27,827 nucleotides of DNA from JAXDLW01 sp050998755 (GCA_050998755.1 JBPCPW010000021.1:1-27827), one strand, 5' to 3'. Shown: positions 13,122 through 21,487, counted from the stretch's first letter. Numbers and translations: made by a program. Notes: generated from the sequence alone by a model not told the origin.

Positions 13122-13961
13122 TTGGCGTTTTGTGATTTGACTGGCAAGGTGGCACTGGTCACCGGCGGTTCCCGCGGCCTCGGCCGCCAGGACTGCATGA
13201 CCCTCGCCTCGCTCGGCGCTGATGTCGTCGTCACCGACATCCTCATCGAGTCTGACCCGGAGCTTGAGAAGGCGGTCGAGCAGTCGGAGTCGATCCTGGC
13301 CAACGTGATGCAGGCGCAGGGCGCCATCTACACCGAGAAGACCGTCGCCGACATCATCGCCATGGGCCGCAGGGCGTCGGCCTACAAGATGGACGTGACC
13401 AACCGCGAGCAGGTGGCCGAGGTCATCGGCAAGGTCATCGCCGAGTACGGCCAGATCGACATCCTGATCAACAACGCGGCCACGCTTGACCACGTCGGTC
13501 CAATCGAGCGCCAGCAGGACAACCTCTGGGACCGCGACCTCAAGGTCAACCTCAGTGGCGCCTTCAACGTCACCAAGGCGGTGTTCCCGCACATGAAGGA
13601 AAAGGGTTTCGGGCGCATCATATTCATGGCTTCGGTGGCCGGCACCCTCGGTGGGTTCGGCCAGTCGAGCTACTCGACAACCAAGGCCGGCGTGATCGGC
13701 CTGGGCAAGACCATGGCCCTCGAGGGCGGTCGGTACGGGATCACCTCCAACATCATTGCGCCCGGGGTGATCGGCACCGAGGCCTTCCAGATGGGCAACC
13801 CGGAGATGAACGAGCGAATCGTCAAGCGCACCGTCTTCCGCAAGCCGGGCCAGCCAGAGGACATCTCGAACACCATCGCCTTCCTCTGTTCCAATGAGGC
13901 CAACTACATCACCGGCCAGGTCATCCACGTGGCCGGCGGTATCGACCTCTTCACGTTCTAG
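13122..13961 (+). CDS. Short-chain dehydrogenase/reductase (FabG / 3-hydroxyacyl-CoA dehydrogenase-like)
   Basis: The protein has 279 residues. It is a classical SDR: TGGSRGLG cofactor loop (14-21), structural DINNAA-type motif ILINNAA (Asn118), and the catalytic Ser171, Tyr184 and Lys188 (YSTTK). Asp39 at the end of the second strand (VVVTDI) favours NAD(H) over NADP(H). An insertion of about 30 residues after that strand (about 45-85, helical) makes it longer than FabG (about 245). The C-terminus has the usual NEANYITGQVIHVAGG. A strong Shine-Dalgarno fixes the TTG start. Given the MaoC pair before and the enoyl-CoA hydratase after it, it probably oxidises or reduces a 3-hydroxyacyl thioester; the exact substrate is unknown. 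Confidence 0.92.
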   Translation: MAFCDLTGKVALVTGGSRGLGRQDCMTLASLGADVVVTDILIESDPELEKAVEQSESILANVMQAQGAIYTEKTVADIIAMGRRASAYKMDVTNREQVAEVIGKVIAEYGQIDILINNAATLDHVGPIERQQDNLWDRDLKVNLSGAFNVTKAVFPHMKEKGFGRIIFMASVAGTLGGFGQSSYSTTKAGVIGLGKTMALEGGRYGITSNIIAPGVIGTEAFQMGNPEMNERIVKRTVFRKPGQPEDISNTIAFLCSNEANYITGQVIHVAGGIDLFTF

Positions 13962-13965
13962 GTTG

Positions 13966-14790
13966 ATGATGGCTGAGGCGACTACAGAACAGCTTGCAAC
14001 CCCGTCCAAAACGGGTCACGTCGGCACCATCACCCTCACCCGCAAGGGCAACAACTCGATCGCCGCGGACCTCGGCGACGCGCTGGTCAAGGCGCTCGAG
14101 GAGCTCGAGGCAGACCCCGAGGTGCGAGTCCTGGTGATCCGCAGCGGCTACGAGAAGTACTTCTCCGTGGGTGCCGACCTGGGCAACATGGCCGCTGTCG
14201 ACCGCGATGACAAGGAGGGTATGCGGAGGGCGCTCGGCGATACCGTCGGGCACCTCCAGAAATGCTTCACGCGGCTGGAGAAGTCGCGGCTGATCGTCAT
14301 CGCCGCCATCAATGGGCACGCGCTGGGCGGCGGCTGTGAGCTGGCGCTGAGTTGCGACTACCGGATCATGGTTGACGACGGCAGGGCCAGCATCGGCCAG
14401 ACCGAGGTCAACCTGGGGATCATCCCGGGGGCCGGCGGCACCCAGCGGCTGCCCCGGCTGGTCGGTCCGGGCAAGGCCCTGGAGTTGATGCTCGAGGGCA
14501 CCCGGATCCTCGCCCCCGAGGCCGAACGCATTGGACTGGTCACCCAGGCCGTGAAACCCGAGGAGTTCGAGAGCGCGGTGAGTGAGCGCGCTGAGAGGCT
14601 CGCCGCCGGCGCCCCGATCGCCCAGGCGCTGATCAAAAAGGCGGTCCATGAGGGCGTTGGCAAGGAGCGCATCGAGGACGCCCTACAGGTTGAGCTGGAC
14701 GGTTTTGTGGAGTCGGCCATGAGCGACGACGCCGCGATCGGCATCATCAGCTTCCTCTCCAAGCAGAAGCCGGAGTTCACGGGCAAATAG
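13966..14790 (+). CDS. Enoyl-CoA hydratase/isomerase (crotonase) family protein
   Basis: From ATG 13966 the protein has 274 residues; an adjacent ATG at 13969 would serve equally. The crotonase landmarks are present: the YFSVGADLGNM oxyanion-hole region, NGHALGGGCELAL and QTEVNLGIIPGAGGTQRLPRLVG. Both acid/base glutamates of true hydratases are conserved (Glu125 in GCELA and Glu147 in QTEV), which supports hydratase activity over an isomerase or hydrolase variant. The frame stays open back to 13894 inside the SDR gene, but the family's N-terminus fits the later start. It lies 4 nt after the SDR stop, so the two genes are in one operon. The expected product is (S)-3-hydroxyacyl-CoA, the opposite stereochemistry to the MaoC pair. 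Confidence 0.92.
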   Translation: MMAEATTEQLATPSKTGHVGTITLTRKGNNSIAADLGDALVKALEELEADPEVRVLVIRSGYEKYFSVGADLGNMAAVDRDDKEGMRRALGDTVGHLQKCFTRLEKSRLIVIAAINGHALGGGCELALSCDYRIMVDDGRASIGQTEVNLGIIPGAGGTQRLPRLVGPGKALELMLEGTRILAPEAERIGLVTQAVKPEEFESAVSERAERLAAGAPIAQALIKKAVHEGVGKERIEDALQVELDGFVESAMSDDAAIGIISFLSKQKPEFTGK

Positions 14791-14793
14791 CCG

Positions 14794-14823
14794 GTGAGGG
14801 AGGCGCCTCCGCGTCTCCCTCAC
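14794..14823 (+). terminator. Strong hairpin between the hydratase and carboxyltransferase genes
   Basis: GTGAGGGAG (14794-14802) pairs perfectly with CTCCCTCAC (14815-14823) across a 12-nt loop. The inner GGAGGCGCCTCC palindrome offers a competing fold. It lies 3 nt after one stop and 11 nt before the next ATG, and no Shine-Dalgarno separates it from that ATG. It may terminate, or tune expression of the downstream gene. Confidence 0.5.
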
Positions 14824-14834
14824 AATCTCTGCCA

Positions 14835-16421
14835 ATGGAAGGCGACATCGAAGGCGGCGACACCACCCTCCGCCCCGACCTGGCCGAGGTCCTGCGCCGC
14901 CGCCTGTTGCCTGGCGACGAGGCCCGGTCCGAAGTCGTCGACGCGCGCCACGCCGCTGGGCGGCGTACGGCACGGGAGAACGTGGAGGACCTGCTGGACG
15001 CCGGTAGCTTCGTTGAGTACGGTGGCCTGGCGATCGCCGCCCAGCGTGGGCGGCGAAGTGTCGATGACCTGATTCGACGGACGCCGGCGGATGGGCTGGT
15101 GGCGGGCATCGGTCGCGTCAACTCGGGCACCGTCGGAGAGGAGAGGGCGAGCTGCGCTGTCCTCTCCTACGACTACACCGTCCTCGCCGGGACCCAGGGC
15201 ACCATGGGGCACCGCAAGAAAGACCGCCTGTTTGAGGTGATCGAGCGTCTTCGCCTGCCAACCGTGCTCTTTGCCGAGGGCGGCGGCGGCCGGCCGGGCG
15301 ACACCGACCACGCCATCGTCGCCGGCCTGGACACCATGGCATTCGCGTTGTGGGCGCGGCTCTCGGGTGTGGCGCCGCGTATCGGCATCGCCTCTGGACG
15401 GTGTTTCGCGGGCAACGCGGTGCTGCTTGGGATGTGCGACATCGTCATCGCCACCCCGGAGGCCAGCATCGGCATGGGCGGACCCGCGATGATCGAGGGG
15501 GGAGGGCTTGGCGTGGTCGCCGCCGACGATGTTGGGCCGGCCGAGATGCATGCCAAGAGCGGCGCCGTGGACCTCGAGGCGAGGGACGAGGCTGAGGCTG
15601 TGCGGCTGACAGCCCAGGCCCTGGGCTACTTCCAGGGCGCCATCCCGGCGGGCTCAGAACCCGACCAGTCCAAGCTTCGCGACATCGTGCCGGAGAACCG
15701 GCGGCGGGCATACGACAGCCGGAAGGTGATCAACCTGCTGGCTGATGTCGACTCGGCCCTCGAGCTGCGGCCGAGATGGGCCCGGGGAATGGTGACCTGC
15801 CTGGCACGAATCGGCGGCCGGCCGCTGGGGATCGTGGCCAACAACCCGATGCACATGGCGGGCGCCATTACCGCCGATGGTGGAGACAAGGCGGCGCGCT
15901 TCCTGCAGCTGTGCGAGGCCTTTCGCCTCCCGGTGCTCTTTCTCTGCGACACCCCCGGGATCATGGTCGGTCCCGAGGCCGAGAGCACCGCGCTGGTGCG
16001 CCACGTGAGCAGGTTGTTCCTGGCGGGCGGCGCACTCACCGTCCCCAACATGACGGTGGTCCTGCGCAAGGGTTACGGCCTGGGCGCCCAGGCGATGGCG
16101 GGCGGCAGCTTCCACGCCAACCTGATGACCGTCGCCTGGCCCAGCGGCGAATTCGGGGCGATGGGCCTGGAGGGCGCGGTCAAGCTGGCAATGCGCAAGG
16201 AACTGGCGGCAATCGAGGACCCGGTCAAACGCGCCGAGGCCTTTGAGACGATGGTCGCCATGGCCTACGAGATGGGTAAGGCGTTGAACATGGCGGCGCA
16301 CTTCGAGATCGATGATGTGATCGACCCCGCGACCACCCGGGCCCTGGTCGCCAGGGTGCTGTTCGCGCCCGGCGGTGGTGACCAGCCGCCCCGCGGGCGC
16401 AGCTACGTCGACGCCTGGTAG
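14835..16421 (+). CDS. Acyl-CoA carboxylase, carboxyltransferase (beta) subunit
   Basis: The protein has 528 residues, the normal size for PccB/MmdA-type carboxyltransferases with two crotonase-like halves. The N half includes ARHAAGRRTARENVEDLLDAGSF-type start landmarks, VLSYDYTVLAGTQGTMGHRKKDR and FAEGGGGRPGDTD. The C half includes RFLQLCEAFRLPVLFLCDTPGIMVG, RKGYGLGAQAMAGG and EFGAMGLEGAVKLAMRKEL. These loops bind acyl-CoA and carboxybiotin. The FAEGGGGRPGDTD version is the one I associate with fused or stand-alone actinobacterial acyl-CoA carboxylases. It needs a biotin carboxylase and a biotin carrier, which are not in the window. The substrate (acetyl-, propionyl- or longer acyl-CoA) cannot be told from the sequence. 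It ends head-to-head against the CinA-like gene with no gap. Confidence 0.9.
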   Translation: MEGDIEGGDTTLRPDLAEVLRRRLLPGDEARSEVVDARHAAGRRTARENVEDLLDAGSFVEYGGLAIAAQRGRRSVDDLIRRTPADGLVAGIGRVNSGTVGEERASCAVLSYDYTVLAGTQGTMGHRKKDRLFEVIERLRLPTVLFAEGGGGRPGDTDHAIVAGLDTMAFALWARLSGVAPRIGIASGRCFAGNAVLLGMCDIVIATPEASIGMGGPAMIEGGGLGVVAADDVGPAEMHAKSGAVDLEARDEAEAVRLTAQALGYFQGAIPAGSEPDQSKLRDIVPENRRRAYDSRKVINLLADVDSALELRPRWARGMVTCLARIGGRPLGIVANNPMHMAGAITADGGDKAARFLQLCEAFRLPVLFLCDTPGIMVGPEAESTALVRHVSRLFLAGGALTVPNMTVVLRKGYGLGAQAMAGGSFHANLMTVAWPSGEFGAMGLEGAVKLAMRKELAAIEDPVKRAEAFETMVAMAYEMGKALNMAAHFEIDDVIDPATTRALVARVLFAPGGGDQPPRGRSYVDAW

Positions 16422-17225
16422 CTAGTTCGGGTGCTCCTGGTACGGCTCGGCCGGTGCCGCCTCGCGCACCATAGTCGCGGCCGCTGCGACCTGCAGGGCG
16501 TCGGGGCCGGCCAGGCGGATGATCAGGTGGCCCCGGTCCGGCTGGGGGTAGGAGCCGACCGATAACCCGGGGAACTCGCGCTCAACCCGGGTGAGCAGGT
16601 CCCAGAACTCGGCTTCGACAGCGCGCTCGAAGTGGACCTCCTCGGTGAAATGGGCGGTTCCGCCAGAGAGGTAGGCGCCCACGATCTCCTCCTCGAAGAT
16701 CGTCTTCAGCTCCCGCGGCACGCCGGGGAGTACGAACAGGTGGCGCCCCTCCTCTTCGTCCGCGGCGCTGATGGGGAAGGCGAGGCCCGGGGCCATGCCC
16801 ATTGAGTTGTTCAGGATGATCGCGCCCTCCGGCACCTCTGCCATCCGGCGGTTGGCCTCACGCATCTCATTGGTCGGGATGCGGCCGATGCCGTGGAGCC
16901 AGTCGATACGGTCCTGGATGTGCTGGCGGGCGGTGTCGTCAAGCTTGAGGGGCCGGCCGAGGGCTGCGGCGAGCGCGGCCAGGGTGCGGTCATCGGGCGT
17001 GGGTCCCAGGCCACCACAGCAGAAGACGGCACTCGCGCCCGAGGCGATCTCGGCGCGAACGATGCTCACGATCTCCTCCTGGACATCGGCAACCTGGTGC
17101 GTCCGGCGCAGCGGGAAGCCCACGGCATAGAGCCGCTGAGCGAGCCAATGGGTGTTGGAGTCAAGGGTGTGGCCACGCAGCAACTCGTCGCCGACTGCCA
17201 CGACGACTGCGAAACGGTCTGTCAC
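16422..17225 (-). CDS. CinA N-terminal-like (MoCF/molybdopterin-binding domain) protein
   Basis: The protein has 267 residues from GTG 17225. The MoCF-type fold of CinA is recognisable: VGDELLRGHTLDSNTHWLAQRL (11-32, a landmark of the family start), GGLGPTPDDRT (71-81), then LNNSMGMAPGLAF and FVLPGVPRELKTIF. Full-length CinA has about 410 residues with a C-terminal nicotinamide-nucleotide amidase domain; that domain is absent here. CinA N-domains (COG1058) act on ADP-ribose or NMN-related nucleotides in pyridine-nucleotide recycling, so this could be a stand-alone hydrolase of that type. The stop abuts the stop of the convergent carboxyltransferase gene with zero bases between. The gene is divergent from the exporter operon across 74 bp. 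Confidence 0.88.
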   Translation of the reverse strand: MTDRFAVVVAVGDELLRGHTLDSNTHWLAQRLYAVGFPLRRTHQVADVQEEIVSIVRAEIASGASAVFCCGGLGPTPDDRTLAALAAALGRPLKLDDTARQHIQDRIDWLHGIGRIPTNEMREANRRMAEVPEGAIILNNSMGMAPGLAFPISAADEEEGRHLFVLPGVPRELKTIFEEEIVGAYLSGGTAHFTEEVHFERAVEAEFWDLLTRVEREFPGLSVGSYPQPDRGHLIIRLAGPDALQVAAAATMVREAAPAEPYQEHPN

Positions 17226-17260
17226 GTCCGGGTCCTCACGGGTGGTTTAAAAGCGGCTCA

Positions 17261-17288
17261 TTGAATTCAAAGAACCCTATGGCATAAT
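17261..17288 (+). promoter_or_regulatory. Promoter of the ABC exporter operon
   Basis: TTGAAT (17261-17266), a 16-bp spacer and CATAAT (17283-17288) lie 11 nt before the ATG at 17300, giving a leader of only a few bases. The -35 box is half of a perfect palindrome TTGAATTCAA (17261-17270), a possible operator. The interval is shared with the divergent CinA-like gene. Confidence 0.65.
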
Positions 17289-17299
17289 TCGCCCGGCTC

Positions 17300-18337
17300 A
17301 TGATACAGGTCGATTTATTGACCAAGGATTACGCCGGCAGGAGAGCCATCACTGACGTGAGTTTCTCCGTCGAGCGCGGCGAAATCCTTGGTTTCCTGGG
17401 ACCCAACGGCGCCGGGAAAACAACCACCATGCGGATCCTCACGGGGTACCTGCCGCCCACCAGCGGCTCGGCCTCGATTGCGGGGTTTGACGTCAGCACG
17501 GAGTCATTGCAGGCTCGCCGTCACATCGGCTACCTGCCCGAGTCGGTGCCGCTGTACAAGGACCTGCGCGTCTACGACTACCTCGACTTCATCGCCCAGC
17601 TACGCGGCATCCCGTCAATTCAACGGCCCGCCAAGATCGGCCTGGCGATGGAGAAACTGAACCTCACCGAGGTCTCGGACCGGTTCATCGGCAAGCTCTC
17701 CAAGGGCTTCCGTCAGCGCGTCGGCATCGCCCAGGCGGTCCTGCACGAGCCCGACGTGATGATCCTCGATGAGCCCACCGAGGGCCTCGACCCACGTCAG
17801 CGCACCGAGGCCAGGGCCCTGATTCGCGAGCTGGGCAAGGAACATACGGTCATCCTCTCGACCCACATTCTCCCCGAGGTGGAGGCCACCTGTGACCGCG
17901 TCCTGATCATCAGCGAGGGGCACATCGTGGCCTCGGACACCCCCGAGGGGTTGCAGACCACGCTCAAACGTGGCCAGCGGCTGAACGCCCTGGTCCATGC
18001 CGAGGAAGACCACGTGCGCCTCGCGCTGCAGGGTATCGACGGCATCACCAAGATCACCTCTGAAGCCACGTCCGACGAGCGCCGCCGGGTGATCATCGAG
18101 GGCCTGCCCGACATCGAGTTGCGGCACCTCGTGGCGCGGAGTTTGATCAACTCGGATATCGACCTCTACGAGTTGAATGCGCAATCGGTGAGCCTGGAGG
18201 ACATTTTCCTGCGCCTTACCACGTCTGACGCCGATCACCACGATGAGGAGGCCCAGACCGCGCGCGAGAGTTCCGCCGGCGACTGGGCCGCCGACCGGGC
18301 TGCGGGCGGCGCCACCGGGTCGGAGGACTCGGAGTGA
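17300..18337 (+). CDS. ABC transporter ATP-binding protein (GldA-like)
   Basis: The protein has 345 residues. Walker A is GPNGAGKTT (34-42), the ABC signature is LSKGF (133-137), Walker B is VMILDEPTEGLDP (153-165) and the switch His is in LSTHIL. The D-loop and the roughly 225-residue core are complete. A C-terminal extension of about 100 residues follows, as in GldA/NatA/CcmA-type exporter ATPases, ending in an acidic, Ala-rich tail. It heads a four-gene operon with overlapping starts (the stop overlaps the next GTG as GTGA). Partner genes of the GldF and GldG kinds point to an export or envelope-machinery complex. In Bacteroidota such a complex supports gliding; here the cargo is unknown. 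Confidence 0.93.
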   Translation: MIQVDLLTKDYAGRRAITDVSFSVERGEILGFLGPNGAGKTTTMRILTGYLPPTSGSASIAGFDVSTESLQARRHIGYLPESVPLYKDLRVYDYLDFIAQLRGIPSIQRPAKIGLAMEKLNLTEVSDRFIGKLSKGFRQRVGIAQAVLHEPDVMILDEPTEGLDPRQRTEARALIRELGKEHTVILSTHILPEVEATCDRVLIISEGHIVASDTPEGLQTTLKRGQRLNALVHAEEDHVRLALQGIDGITKITSEATSDERRRVIIEGLPDIELRHLVARSLINSDIDLYELNAQSVSLEDIFLRLTTSDADHHDEEAQTARESSAGDWAADRAAGGATGSEDSE

Positions 18338-19095
18338 ACAACGCCGTGGCAATAGCCCGCAAGGAGCTCAAGGTCTACTTCGCCTCACCGCTCTTCTACG
18401 TCGTCACCGCTCTCTTCGTGGCCGTGACCGGGGGGTTCTTCGCGCTGACCATCCTGCAGCCCAGCGCCAACGGCAGCCAGACCAACAACCTGAAGTCGCT
18501 CTTCAACACCACCCTCTTCGTGATGATCTTCCTGGGGCCGCTGATCACCATGCGCCTGATCTCGCAGGAGAAGCAGGAGGGCACGATCGAGCTCCTGCTC
18601 ACCAACCCCGTGACCGACACCGAGCTGGTGCTGGGCAAGTACCTGGCAGCACTGGCGATGTTCGGCGCGATGTTTGTCACCACCCTGCTTCAGGTGCTGG
18701 TGCTGTTGGTGACCGCGGTGGACAAGCACCGGCTCCTGTTCTTGAGCATCGGTGACGTCGACACCGCGACACTTATCGGCGGCTATCTCGGCAACGTTCT
18801 GATCCTCGGCGGCTACCTGGCGCTGGGGGTCTTCGCCTCCACGATCACCAACAACCAGATCATTGCGGCGCTGGTGAGCTTTGTCCTCCTGCTCGGGCTG
18901 CTGGTGATCGACACCGCCGCCCAGTTCACCCAGCCGCCGATCAGCGACTTCCTCAGCAACGTCGGCCCGCGGGCCCACTCCGACGCGTTCGCATCGGGCC
19001 TGATAACGGTTCCCGACCTGCTCTACGCGCTAAGCATGATCTTCATCCCGTTGTTTTTGGCCGTGGTGGTCCTGGGAGCGCGTAGGTGGCGGTGA
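18334..19095 (+). CDS. ABC-2-type permease (GldF-like)
   Basis: The protein has 253 residues with six predicted membrane helices. It starts with NAVAIARKELKVYFASPLFYV, the typical ABC-2/GldF opening (cytoplasmic helix then TM1). FLGPLITMRLISQEKQEGTIELLLTNP is the signature coupling region of GldF-like permeases, followed by TDTELVLGKYLAAL. GTG 18334 overlaps the ATPase stop by four bases, so the stoichiometry is probably set by coupled translation. It should form the membrane channel together with the N-terminal helices of the next protein. Confidence 0.93.
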   Translation: MNNAVAIARKELKVYFASPLFYVVTALFVAVTGGFFALTILQPSANGSQTNNLKSLFNTTLFVMIFLGPLITMRLISQEKQEGTIELLLTNPVTDTELVLGKYLAALAMFGAMFVTTLLQVLVLLVTAVDKHRLLFLSIGDVDTATLIGGYLGNVLILGGYLALGVFASTITNNQIIAALVSFVLLLGLLVIDTAAQFTQPPISDFLSNVGPRAHSDAFASGLITVPDLLYALSMIFIPLFLAVVVLGARRWR

Positions 19096-20846
19096 CCCCC
19101 GAGACCGGCGGACCGAGCCGGACGGCAGGCCTCGCCGCTCGCGCCATCCTGGTCATCGGGGTCGCATTCATGGTGGGCGGCCTATCGATCATGCTGCTCT
19201 TCGGCCTCAACAGTCCCGGGTTGCCGGCGACCATATGGGGCCTGCTGCTGCTCGTGGTGTACGGGTTCTTTGAACCCGACACAATGCGCGCGTTCCTCGG
19301 CCAGGGCCAGCTGCGCGCGGGCACCAAGGCGCTGGCCCAGGTGCTGCTGGTGCTGGCGGCGATCGTCCTGCTCAACGTATTCGCCCGCGACAAGCTCGCC
19401 GATAAGCAGCTGGACCTCACCAAGAACAAGGTCAACAGCCTTGCCCCGCAGACCGGCCAGATCGTGGGCGGGATCAACAAGCCCATCGTGGCGACGATCT
19501 GGTCAAGCCAGACAACCACCGAGAACCAGGCCGCCTTCCAGCTGCTTCAGCGCTACCACCAGATGAACGGGCGGCTCACGGTCCAGAACTACACCGTGCT
19601 GGACCATCCCCAGCTGGCGCAGCAGGAGAAGATCCAGCAGGCGGGGTCGGTGGTGTTCCAGCAGACGGGTCACCCTGATGTCATCACCACCGACCTCACC
19701 GAGCAGGGTTTTGACAGCGTGCTGGTGCAGTTGGTCACCGGGCGCAGTCCCAGGGTGTACTTCCTCACGGGGCATGGCGAGCCGGATATCCAGGCGGCCT
19801 CTCAGACCGGCAACTCTGTGACCGTGCTGGCGGCCGCGCTGCAGAAGCAGGGCATCGTGGTCGGCCGACTGAACCTCGCGGCCGGTGGCGGGGGTGGCGC
19901 GGTCGCCCCGGGCACGCCGGCTCTGGCCACCCCCAGCGCGGCGCCGACCGACACCTCGTCGCCCAGCGCCGCACCAACCGACGCGGGCACCCCGTCGCCC
20001 GCGCCCTCCGACGCCGGCACACCATCGGCCGCCGCCGCGCCGGCACCTGCGCCCAGCCCGCCCGCCGTGGCCGCTGCAACCGTCCCGGCAGACGCGGACG
20101 CGGTCGTGATCCTCGACCCCCAGGCCAACCTGAGCGCGGCTGAGGAGGCCGCGATCAACAGCTATGTGAGCCGCGGGGGACACCTGCTGGTCAGTGCCGG
20201 TCCATTCAGCAAGAGCAACGTCAACGACATGGTGAAACGTTTCGGTGTCAGCTTCGGTGGTGGCATCGTGCTCGACAACAGCCTGCAGTTGCGCGGTGTC
20301 CAGGGAGGCATCCTGGAGATCCAGTCCTATGGCCAGAGCATCGTCAGTCGCGGTATGAACACCCTCCCCACCGTCCTGCTCGGGGCCACTCCCGTGGAAG
20401 GCAAAGCGCCCGCCGGTTTCACGCTGGCCCCGATCATCGCAACCCAGGCCGGGGGCTGCGAGCGCACCGACCTGACGGTCACCTCGGCCACCTGCCAGGC
20501 CGCCGACAAGAAGGGGCCATTCAATCTGATGGTCACCGTTGAGCAGACAGGAGCCAAGGCCGGCGCTGTTCCCATCCGCGCCGTTTTGATCGGCACCTCG
20601 TCCATCGACGGCGACACCGTTGCCCTCAGTCAGAGCAAGCCCCCCGGCAACCAGCCTCTGATGATCAACGCCATCAACTGGCTCGCCGGGCAGGACAAGG
20701 TGATCAATGTCCCCCCGCACACGGATAGCCCGCAGGCCATCTTCTTCACCGAGGGCCAGAAGGCGATCGTCGGCCTGGGCTATCCCTTCCTGCTGCCCCT
20801 GCTGATTCTCGGCATGGGCGTCAACGCCTACCTGCGCAGGCGCTGA
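19086..20846 (+). CDS. GldG-like ABC auxiliary protein with large extracytoplasmic domain
   Basis: The protein has 586 residues and starts at GTG 19086, overlapping the permease by 10 nt. Three membrane helices lie in residues about 18-100, followed by an extracytoplasmic domain that opens with DLTKNKVNSLAPQTGQIV, the landmark of GldG/ABC_transp_aux proteins. Further landmarks are YTVLDHPQLAQQ, RVYFLTGHGEPDI and DADAVVILDPQANLSAAEE. A final membrane helix lies at about 565-583, and the protein ends in RRR. Residues about 270-340 are an inserted Ala/Pro/Ser/Thr/Asp low-complexity tract (repeats like PSAAPTDTSS) that interrupts the domain and is probably a flexible, possibly glycosylated, loop. 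The domain resembles IFT52/GldG sugar-binding-like folds (family knowledge). Confidence 0.9.
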   Translation: MAVTPETGGPSRTAGLAARAILVIGVAFMVGGLSIMLLFGLNSPGLPATIWGLLLLVVYGFFEPDTMRAFLGQGQLRAGTKALAQVLLVLAAIVLLNVFARDKLADKQLDLTKNKVNSLAPQTGQIVGGINKPIVATIWSSQTTTENQAAFQLLQRYHQMNGRLTVQNYTVLDHPQLAQQEKIQQAGSVVFQQTGHPDVITTDLTEQGFDSVLVQLVTGRSPRVYFLTGHGEPDIQAASQTGNSVTVLAAALQKQGIVVGRLNLAAGGGGGAVAPGTPALATPSAAPTDTSSPSAAPTDAGTPSPAPSDAGTPSAAAAPAPAPSPPAVAAATVPADADAVVILDPQANLSAAEEAAINSYVSRGGHLLVSAGPFSKSNVNDMVKRFGVSFGGGIVLDNSLQLRGVQGGILEIQSYGQSIVSRGMNTLPTVLLGATPVEGKAPAGFTLAPIIATQAGGCERTDLTVTSATCQAADKKGPFNLMVTVEQTGAKAGAVPIRAVLIGTSSIDGDTVALSQSKPPGNQPLMINAINWLAGQDKVINVPPHTDSPQAIFFTEGQKAIVGLGYPFLLPLLILGMGVNAYLRRR

Positions 20847-20848
20847 GC

Positions 20849-21487
20849 TTGTTCCGGGAGAACCGGGGCCTCTACCTCGCAGGCGCCTTCTTCGCCGTGA
20901 TCGCCCTGGGTTTCATATACCTGGACAAGGGTGGCAAGGTCAGCCCATCCTCGGGCGCCACGCCGGCGGCGCAGCCCAGCCCGGCGGTCGGCCTCTCGAT
21001 CAACCAGGTGGCCCAGGTGGTGGTTCACGGTAAGGGCAAGGTCCTCACGGTCGCGGTGCAGACCAACGGCTTCACCTACTCCGTCTGCGCAGAGGGGCAG
21101 GGGGACTGTCTTGCCCAGCCAGCTGACAAGATCCGCGCCGCGCAGCTATTCCAGGCGGTCGTCCAGCTGACCCCGACCCATGTGGTGTTCGGCGCTCCGG
21201 AGGGGCTGCCCGCCTATGGGGTGGACAAACCCACCAACGGGGAGGTGGACGTCAAAGGGCGCGGGGGCCAGCAGGCCACGCTGGTGATCGGCAACAAGTC
21301 AACCGATGGCGCCAGCTACTTCATCAAACGCCAGGATTCGACCGACGTCCTGGTGGTGGCGGCGGGGTCCATCGACACCAGCCTCTTCGGCCTGATCGAT
21401 GCTCCACCGGTGCTGACCGCCAGCCCCCCGCCCGGCGCGGTGAGTCCCTCACCCAGCGCCGTGAGTCCCTCCCCCAGCCCCTCCTGA
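20849..21487 (+). CDS. DUF4340-type membrane-anchored protein
   Basis: The protein has 212 residues and starts at TTG 20849, 2 nt after the GldG-like stop. One N-terminal membrane helix (about 8-25, LYLAGAFFAVIALGFIYL) is followed by an extracytoplasmic beta-rich domain, with landmarks VVVHGKGKVLTVAVQ, YGVDKPTNGEVDVKG and TLVIGNKSTDGASYFIKRQDSTDVLVV. This is the pattern of DUF4340, a family regularly found as the last gene of GldAFG-like operons. The C-terminus is a Pro/Ser repeat tail (PSPSAVSPSPSPS). Its role is unknown; the context says it is the accessory or substrate-facing subunit of the exporter. Confidence 0.85.
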   Translation: MFRENRGLYLAGAFFAVIALGFIYLDKGGKVSPSSGATPAAQPSPAVGLSINQVAQVVVHGKGKVLTVAVQTNGFTYSVCAEGQGDCLAQPADKIRAAQLFQAVVQLTPTHVVFGAPEGLPAYGVDKPTNGEVDVKGRGGQQATLVIGNKSTDGASYFIKRQDSTDVLVVAAGSIDTSLFGLIDAPPVLTASPPPGAVSPSPSAVSPSPSPS

